From the NCBI RefSeq assembly GCF_003473485.1, contig NC_053046.1:39207832-39271831 (forward strand): DNA of 64,000 nucleotides, written 5' to 3'. Shown here piece after piece: positions 56,491 to 64,000 of the stretch (within the stretch, counting starts at the first letter, position 1; the number at the start of each line of letters is the position of its first letter). The notes beneath the pieces were generated by a model. That model made no database searches, had not been told where the DNA came from, and saw only the letters and a list, made by a program, of their open reading frames with translations. Source of the DNA: Medicago truncatula (Eukaryota; Streptophyta; Magnoliopsida; Fabales; Fabaceae). Both the position numbers and the translations under genes were made by a program.

Positions 56491-59400
56491 TCAACTCTCC
56501 TTTATTGTTGAAAGATCATCAAACACTGTTTTCATGTCAGGTCTCTCGGATGCTGAAAGGGTGCATCTAATAGCCACTTTAAGCATGTCGTCAAGAATCC
56601 TATATGAATCTTCTCCATTGTCATTATCCACAAGGGAATTTTCAAAGCATTGGTTCGAGCGACCGTGTTCAGCTAAGAATCTTACCCAATCGGTAAGTTC
56701 AGCCATGCCAGGAATTCCCGAAACGACTTCTCCTGATTTTCTTCCTGTTAGGAGCTCTAACAAGACAACTCCGAATGCGTAGACGTCACTCTTCAAAGAA
56801 GGACATGGTTTGGTTGATCTAGTGAATTCGGGAGGTCGGTAACCAAGTGCACCGGCATTCAAAACTTGCTCCGAAGTACCAGCAGCGGTAAGTATTCGGT
56901 GCAGGCTGTAGTCAGTGAGCAATACATTTCTGTTGGGAGTTTCTAGTAGAATGTTTGTGGATTTGAGATTACCATGAGGTATGGCTTTCTCGGTGTGTAG
57001 GTAAAGTAGACATCGCGCCACTTCTACGGCCACCCTGAGCCTTTCATCAAGAGACAAAGGATGAAGATTTCTTTTATCAGCCTCTGTAGAAAAAAAATTA
57101 AATAATCCATGAATTTGTGTTTCACAAAAAAAATATTCTTGGAGTTCTACATAATTGATTCCTCGGTTGTTAAAAGACCAAATAATCAGCTCCTTTTAAC
57201 AAATTGACTTGTAAAAATACTACTACAAAGACTACATATATATTTTGCATGAAAATTGAGTCATGCATAGAAAACATCAAGCGTTAATTCGATCTAAATG
57301 TCCGAAAAACAAATCTCTAGCATACTCCAAATAACATAGCAAACTTGATATTTTATAAATCATGTAACATCCTAAAAGAGCTTCATATATTCTAAACTAA
57401 AGAAATCAAATTTTATGTGGTCAGGTTGATCTCCCTTCACAACAATAATATCAAAAGTATTAAACTAAAAGGCTTAAATTTTGAGCTAAAGGGATACCAA
57501 AGAAGTTCCAGGTTTCAAAAAATTGCCTATTCAAAAAATAAACTTTAGAAGAAACAAGGCTTACCGTGGAGATAAATGTCCAAAGAATGTGCATTCATGT
57601 AATTTGATACAATCAATCTCTCATGCTCCTTTGGCCCTAAGTAGCAACCAAGAAAAGAAACCAAGTTTGGATGCTTGATTGTCCCAAGTTTCTTAATTTC
57701 CCTAGCCAACTCCTTTTTTCCTTTAGTTATTCCTTCTCTTAACCATTTAACAGCCAATACATGACCAGATTCAAGTGTAGCTTTGTAAAGTGTTCCATGA
57801 CAACTCCTACCAACAACTTCGGCTGGAGCACACGAAAGTTCTTCCGCAGTAAGCATCAAAGATCCATCAAATAGATGCAAGTCTCCAACCAGTTTATCCG
57901 GAGAGGATACTTCGAGCGAGCCAGGATTCTCAAACTGATGGCTTGTAGAAGGTGAAGGATTTGAAGCCGATATAATAGACATTGGAGAAGACGTTCCTTC
58001 CTCGTTCTTAATGAATTCCGGATCTTTAGGATTCTGTACAGTTGGATTAATGTTTCCGGTATCTTCACTTTGAGAAGGCGGTAATGACTCCAAATTTCTT
58101 CTCTTTGATGGAGAAGTACTCTCTTGGATGATGTCACTTGTTGTTGCATCTTGTTTAGAAGTACTTCCTTTTTTCTGATGAATCCTATAATAAATCATGG
58201 CAGCCATTATAGCTATCACAAAAACACCGGTAACTATACATGTAATCAAGACACTCCTAGTGAAAGTTTTCTCATGTGACCTCGAACCTAGGTTGGAATT
58301 GGAACTATCTTTAGGTGATAAATGAGAATTAGGAAATATCAGCATAGTATTTCCAGGATGAAATGCTGATTCAGGAAACTGTGATAAGTTATCAGGTACA
58401 ACCCCAGAAAAATTATTAAAGGACACATTGAGTTCTCTTAACTCATCTGGAAGATCATTAGGAATAGTACCTTCTAATTTGTTGTTACATAGATTGAGAT
58501 ATACCAAATTATGAAGCTCCTTAATTTTCGAAGAAAGAATTCCACTCAAGTTGTTGTTCGAAAGATCAAGATACATCAAACTAAAATTTTCAGCAGAAAC
58601 CAATAGATTATTTGGAAGTTGAAGTTCAAAAGGAATTGGACCAGAAAACATATTGTTAGAGAGATTAAGATTAGTCAATTTGGTTGAGGCAAAAAGGGTT
58701 GGTAGGAGGAACCCCGAAAGCCGGTTAAGACTAAGATCAATCTCTTTTAGTTCTGGATATGTTCCTAAAACTGGTGGGAGAAAACCTTCCAATGAGTTAT
58801 TGGATACCTTAAGTGATGTTAACCGTAAAAGTTGAGAAGTTTCGTTTGGAAGTGTTCCGGACAATGAGTTTTTACTTAACTGAATAACTTCCACATAGTT
58901 ACCCCAATACTTGATCCTTGACAAATTACCTGACAGCATGTTGTTACTCAAATCTATGATGGCACAATGACTTACTTTGAGAGGTAATGGGCCTGATAAT
59001 TTGTTTGAAGATATATTAAGCTTCCTAAGAGTCATTGAGGTAATGCTTCCAATGAAACCTGCAAGGAAAGTTCAAATTGTAACGTGTGAGAAAAGTGAGC
59101 GCAAACTTATAGAATAACTAACTTTTTAACTCATGTCACATGATTTTATCAAATAATGACGAAAGTAGAATCATACGCATACACTGTCATTGAATTTTTT
59201 ACAATCAAATAATCATAAACGATCATGTATAAGACTATTAAGTTAGATATGATGATAGTAAAATAATTTAATGATTGAATGGTTTATGATTAACTGACAG
59301 TGTAAAAAAGCTTTGCACTGTCGATGAATACAAATTAAATCCTGACTAAAATTGATGAATAAGTAATGTTCAAGAAATACAAAATATGACTACAATTTGC

Positions 59401-60325
59401 ACGGAAAACACGGCAATAAAGTACCTTCAAGCTTGTTTTGACTAAGATCAAGTTCAGACAACATCATTGAACTTTCCTTCAACAAAGTTTCTGGCAATGA
59501 GCCTGTCAACTGATTGCATGCGAGCCGAAGAATCCTTAGTGATACGACAAACGTGAAGGAAGGTATATTACCAACTAGCTGATTATTACTAGCATCAAAG
59601 ACTTCTAAATTGTCAAGGTATGGCATACCATCATGAGCAAATAGTTCACCAACCAAGGAATTGTGACTAACATTCAAATGTTGAATTGAGAATAGAAATG
59701 AGACATCTCCAAGTCCCAAATCCAATGCACCAGAAAACTTGTTGTTGCTTAAGTCAACATGTAACACACTTCCCATCTGATAAAAGATTTCCATAATATC
59801 GCCAGAAAAGCTATTACTGTGAAAATCTAAATACTCCAACTGGTCAAGTTTGTGAAACACATTTGGAACAGTGCCACTAAATTCATTCAAAGAAAGATTC
59901 AGATACACTAAACTGCGCAATTCAACGAAGCTAGGAGGTAACGAGCCGTTGAACTTGTTGAGAGACAAATCGAGAAATTTAAGTGATTTCATTGGACTAA
60001 TATGTAGCATACTTCCTGTGAAGTGATTGTTTACAACTGACAAGTTGTGAAGCATTGGAAGGTTACTAATTGCAAGGAAATTGAACTCTCCGACCAAACT
60101 AGCATTGTCCAAAGTGATGGATATAACATTGCCTTCACTACACAATATCCCATACCAGTTCTGAGGACATCCATTAGATTCTAATGACTTGGAATCCCAA
60201 GAATTAAGAACTAATCCAAAAGGGTCATTTTGAATACCCTTCTTGAGTTCAAGAAGTGCATCAATGTCTCTATTCCCAAATGCAGTATTCACCAACAACA
60301 ACAGCATCAACCAGATAGCCTGCAT
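56491..60325 (-). CDS. LRR receptor-like protein with inactive kinase domain (At5g10020/GHR1 clade)
   Basis: Three exons on the minus strand (59425-60325, 57565-59058, 56491-57083) join in frame to 995 residues. A signal peptide (MQAIWLMLLLLVNTAFG) leads to the LRR N-cap (DALLELKKGI, CPQNWYGILC) and about twenty LRRs to residue 530. A Ser/Asn-rich stalk, a membrane helix at about 569-591 (SVLITCIVTGVFVIAIMAAM), a Ser/Thr/Pro-rich juxtamembrane region and a kinase-fold domain (about 715-990) follow. The VAIK-type Lys is present (LAVKW, residue 738). The catalytic HRD is HGN (835-837) and the metal-binding DFG is DYS (856-858), so phosphotransfer is not expected. Plants have several such pseudokinase receptors, including GHR1 in guard cells; which orthologue this is remains uncertain. 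I start at 60325 because an ATG 17 codons upstream lies inside the predicted 5'-UTR intron. The codon after TTGAAG at 59425 is split. Confidence 0.92.
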
Positions 60326-60347
60326 TCCTTTCCTATCTGCTCCTAAT

Positions 60348-61334
60348 CTAAACACCAGCAATAACAACACAGACATATACGATTATATGAGGAAAGATAC
60401 CACAATTGAAGTAAGAGCAAGCAAAGGTACAAGTGTAGAACAAAAATTTGAAGTCAAAGTATTAGTTTTGTTAGGAGTCTCGCATTGCATGAGATATGGT
60501 CTAAAAATGTGTTTATAATCCTCACCTTACAAGCCGGTTCCGTAAGAAATGTGGCAAGTTCAACCCAAATTCTAAAATGGTATCAAAGCCTATCAAAGAC
60601 CATTTCACATTCAATGTGGGACACTAAACACATCCCTCTCACGCCCAAGACTGGACATCTGGAGCATGACATGAGTGGCCCGATAGCGGAAACTTGATAC
60701 CATATTAGAATTTGGGTTGGGCCTAACTCAACCTTATAAAACAGGCTTGCGAGGCGAGGATTGTCACAACCTATAAATATTTGTTCAGACCATTTCACTT
60801 TCAATGTGGGACTCTTAATAGGTCACTCTGATCGAGTCACTTGCTATCTAACCACTCAAGTGACACTCTAGATGTTCAATTCTGAGTTGAGTTAGGTGCA
60901 ACCCAAATTCTAAGAAATTTAGCACTGAATTTGTTTTTTTAACCCACAAATCTCCTCCTATCATAAACACTCAAACAATGGTTCACTACATTGTGAAAAT
61001 TTACACCCTTGAACTAAACCTAACCACCTTTAATTTAGTTGTAGGACTCATAATTGCATAATAATGTCCACTTACATATAAAGGTTAAAAAATGTCATCA
61101 ATCGATTCAATGCAGCTATATCAATTTTTATTTCCACAATTACATACTCAAAGTAAGATAATTAGCAAAAAAAAAAAACTCAAATGTTTACTGTTATCTT
61201 AACTAACAATAACCAAGTTCATTTTTCTTACTATACTCATCACTAACAATAACAATTATAATAAAAAATTAAACAAAAAAATCTAGCCATATAAAAACAT
61301 TAACAAAAAATGAAAAATAATTACACATTCTTAC
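60348..61334 (-). other. Predicted 5'-UTR intron of the LRR receptor gene
   Basis: On the minus strand a strong donor AATTAAGAG/GTAAGAATG at 61335/61334 and an acceptor GCTGGTGTTTAG at 60348 bound a 987-bp intron. The acceptor is 22 bp before the chosen ATG. The upstream leader exon would begin near 61500, in a stretch reading CTACTTCTGTCACTCTACTT on that strand. Inferred from consensus only. Confidence 0.55.
60472..60835. mobile_element. Foldback MITE in the 5'-UTR intron
   Basis: The left arm (GAGTCTCGCATTGCATGAGA, ATGGTCT, AATCCTCACCTTACAAGCCG, CAACCCAAATTCTAA) is repeated inverted at the right (TTAGAATTTGGGTTGGGCC, CGGCTTG-like AGGCTTGCGAGGCGAGGATT, CAATGTGGGACTC). Arms are about 110 bp. 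The family is common in legume introns by my recollection. Confidence 0.6.
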
Positions 61335-61500
61335 CTCTTAATTGCCAAGCATTACAAATGAACAATGAAGGATATATACTATACAAGTAAGTTTCTGCTG
61401 TAAAGGAAAAAGCTCTGAGAAGAAAAGAAGTTATGAATCTGAAGAAACAAGTGAATGTGCTTAGAGAAGGTACAAGTAGAAGCTAGAAGTAGAGTGACAG

Positions 61501-62208
61501 AAGTAGAAGGGTACTGGATGAAGACCATAAGTGAGAAGTATGGTAGTAGGTAAGGTGCTGTTTTATTTTATCATCAAATATTATTTTTATTTTTTATTTT
61601 GGTACATCATCAAATATTGTTATTACTACCAAAAAACTATAGACTATAGGTATCATTGGATTCATTTTTGAGTGTGACAGAAATTGATTTCAGACATAGA
61701 AAATTGATTTTAACTGTTTTTGTACTGGAAAATTTATTTTGACTTGTCCAAAAAATTAGTTATTTTCAGAAATAAATTATATACTGTAGTTTGGAGTTGA
61801 AATTTTCTTTTTTGTCTTGAATTGCTTTGTGAGTGGTGTGAGTGGACCATACATTTAACCAAATCTACAATGTGGAACTTTGATTGCAGTGAAAAACCTC
61901 ATTGAGATGCAAGAAAGACCAGGCAAACACATGCATGTCTAAACATCACGTTAATTTTTTTCTTAGTATATTTTTTTTAGGGGTTTTCTTAGTATTTTTT
62001 AAGGTCACACTAAACAATGTTGTTAAAGTATTAGTAAGATAAAAAAAGAAAAAATTTAGATGTATTTTGGTAAATGTTTTTTTTATGGTTTTTAACTAAA
62101 TTTACACTTTTTTTGGTTTAATAAACTGAGAAAACTATGAATAATTTAGTTAAGAATCATACCAATAGTATTTAAGAAAATGCACTTAAGTTTAGTCCAT
62201 AAAAAAAT
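61501..62208. other. Promoter-side intergenic DNA of the LRR receptor
   Basis: It probably contains the receptor promoter. The stretch at 61670-61790 has repeated AAAATTGATTTTAAC-like words typical of a MITE, but the ends are not clear. Confidence 0.35.
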
Positions 62209-62822
62209 AAACACTTTATATTGAAAAATAATACAATTTATAAATTTTTAAAAAATTTAAGGTTATGCTAACGAATGCTCTAAAGTTAAATCAGAAAAAG
62301 AAAAAAAAAATTACATTGAAAAATACAATCTATAAACTTTTAAAAGTTCGTTACCCCACTTTATAAGATAATATTTCATTTTTATCTTTTTAGTTTTTAT
62401 TTCAAGCAAACTTATTAGCATTTTTTTACAATAAAATTATGGAGTCACACAATTTTAACTCCAGACCAAACCCATGGAGTAAACAACAAGTAAATTGTTA
62501 TGTGCATAGTTTTAAACACTTTATATTGAAAAATAATACAATTTATAAATTTTAAAAAAATTTAAGGTTTCTCTCAAAAAAAAAAAATTAAGGTTATGCT
62601 AACGAATGTTCTAAAGTCAAATAAAAAATATATAAATTTTACATTGAAAAATACAATCTGTAAACTTTTAAAAAATTGTTACACCACTTTATAAGATAAT
62701 ATTTCATTTTATCTTTTTAGTTTTTGTTTCAAACTTATTAGCATTTTTTTACAATAAAATTATGGAGTCACACAATTTTAACTCCAGGCCAAACCCATGG
62801 AGTAAACCTCAAGTAAATTGTT
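62209..62822 (+). repeat. Tandem duplication, period about 305 bp
   Basis: Copy 1 (about 62209-62500) and copy 2 (about 62514-62822) share almost every word in order: AAACACTTTATATTGAAAAA, GGTTATGCTAACGAATG, TTTATAAGATAATATTTCAT, ATTATGGAGTCACACAATTT and CCAAACCCATGGAGTAAAC. Copy 2 has a small internal insertion (TTTCTCTCAAAAAAAAAAAA). Low divergence suggests a recent event. Non-coding. Confidence 0.85.
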
Positions 62823-64000
62823 TTACGTGAATGTAGTTAAAGTAATGACTTGCCATAACTTTATGATCAAATTACTTTAATAAAATCATTGACAATTACT
62901 AGTATTAGTTACTTCAACCGTACCAACATTAAACAAAACAATCTAAAGACAGACTTTTCAACGGCATCACTATTTGTTCCGAGATATAAGGCAAACTATA
63001 CTAGATTTATTATTACCTCAATGAGTTCGACCTTTGACTTCGGAATTTTTTAACCATGTCTTTACTTTCATTTTTGTCTTTTTAACCACCTTTGACCAAT
63101 GCATTCCGATGCAAAAGCGTGTAATACTGGACAGGGTCTTTACCTAGAGACTTCAAAAATAAGGAAAGAAGTTAATTATTGGTATTAAAGATGCCACTAA
63201 TGTTGCATCAAGAGAAGCCAAAATGCTACAGCTATTGATTAACAGAGGTCTAGCATTCTTCATTGCTAGAAATTTAAGTCTCCAAGTCTTGTATGGAAAC
63301 CATTTAAAACGTGTTTGATCTGTTAAAAAATAGAAGATTAGATTGAACAATTTTTTTTTATATCTTGTTTTATTTAGAAACTGATCTTTGAGACTGAACA
63401 AAATAGGTAGGTATTAAGGGGCTGGAGAAAACCAAAAATTCTTAAACCTCACTAAACCATATGACAAGATAAAAAATACCAAAACAAACACTTTCTCTAT
63501 CTCCCCCTCTCACTACTCTCGCATGACATCTCCCTGTCTTTTATGTCTCTTTCGTCTCTCTTTTATTTCTCTTATACCTTCTCAATCTAATCTCTCTCAT
63601 TCATCTCTTTCATAACTTTGTCTTTTATTTTTTATTTCCCTCTTATGTCTCTAGTATCTCTCTTATTTCTCCATTTCATCTCTATCTTCTTTCGCTTTAT
63701 TGTATCTTTCCTCTCTTTTTCTCCTTTCATCTTTATTAATATTGTTGTCCACGACAAAGACAAGTCACATAAGGTGCAATACAAAGTTATTTGCCATGTA
63801 CATCAACCAACAAATACAGTGGAGTATAAAAAGTTGTCATGTATAGTTTTGTATTATGTGTTGTTCCCGACACTTACTTTTTACGAATCAAACACATTCT
63901 TAATATCACTTGATTACGTAAATAGTGTTGTGGGTTCATGACAAAAAGGGAGGATTTGTGGTATCATTCTCTCTAAAAAAAATTGAGAGATAAGTTTCCC
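62823..64000. other. Intergenic DNA with CT-rich tract
   Basis: A pyrimidine-rich stretch (CTCTC and TTTCTC words) spans about 63480-63740 and may be a simple repeat or the leader of a gene beyond the window. The open frames here (63153-63401 and 63618-63941) match nothing I know. Confidence 0.4.

Noticed and set aside
60326-60376. Upstream ATG extending the LRR receptor by 17 residues
   Set aside because: It precedes a good 3' splice site (GTGTTTAG at 60348) and would lie in the 5'-UTR intron. The downstream ATG gives a clean signal peptide.
63153-63941. Two ORFs near the right edge
   Set aside because: One is low-complexity pyrimidine-rich translation, the other has no recognisable family or splice context.
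1-64000. A novel multi-gene system such as a biosynthetic or defence cluster
   Set aside because: The genes belong to unrelated families, lie on both strands with large spacers, and share no pathway. Nothing in the sequence supports a cluster.

Overview
This is an AT-rich piece of plant nuclear genome, most likely from a papilionoid legume. Medicago truncatula or a close relative fits best. The reasons are spliced plant gene families, abundant short non-autonomous transposons, tRNA-derived SINEs with the 'TAGCTCAGTTGG...GGTTCGAAC' signature common in legumes, and the general look of the introns. Species assignment is inference; I could not run a search. The window has no operons, CRISPR arrays or prokaryotic features. 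I found no convincing undescribed multi-gene system and do not claim one.

Genes I can support, in order: an intronless F-box/WD40 protein (9035-10762, +); a three-exon GDSL-type protein that has lost key catalytic residues (14333-16037, +); an intronless plastid geranylgeranyl reductase (16634-17986, +); a nine-exon zinc alcohol dehydrogenase-like gene (18465-21744, -), tail-to-tail with the reductase; a three-exon polytopic membrane protein with histidine-rich motifs (24460-27642, +); an unrecognised six-exon gene with a C-terminal membrane segment (29020-30691, -); a four-exon DUF630/DUF632 protein (36690-41226, +); a small two-helix hypothetical ORF (42756-43067, +); a broken T2-ribonuclease gene (45659-45941, +); an NDR1/HIN1-like (LEA-2) membrane protein (49226-49993, -) with a degenerate partial copy at about 51255-51372; and a leucine-rich-repeat receptor with a pseudokinase domain (56491-60325, -). 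Exon joins were worked out by hand from GT-AG sites and reading-frame continuity. These genes are ordinary, independent plant loci and do not form a pathway.

The intergenic DNA is a well-preserved transposon record. Several elements can be delimited to the base by target-site duplications (TSDs). These are a 2.1 kb solo LTR (TSD CATGA) inserted into one copy of a local duplication whose other copy is the empty site; a 1.07 kb Mutator-type foldback (9-bp TSD) just upstream of the membrane-protein gene; and four hAT-like elements with 8-bp TSDs. One of those hAT-like elements sits inside a degenerate LINE, and two carry an internal tRNA-like segment. Others are a Stowaway MITE, a Helitron 3' terminus with its hairpin and CTAG end, and a fragment with a 5S-rRNA-like box as in Cassandra TRIMs. 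One MITE family recurs in introns of three different genes. There is also a 305-bp tandem duplication near the right end and a rearranged local duplication around 42-49 kb.
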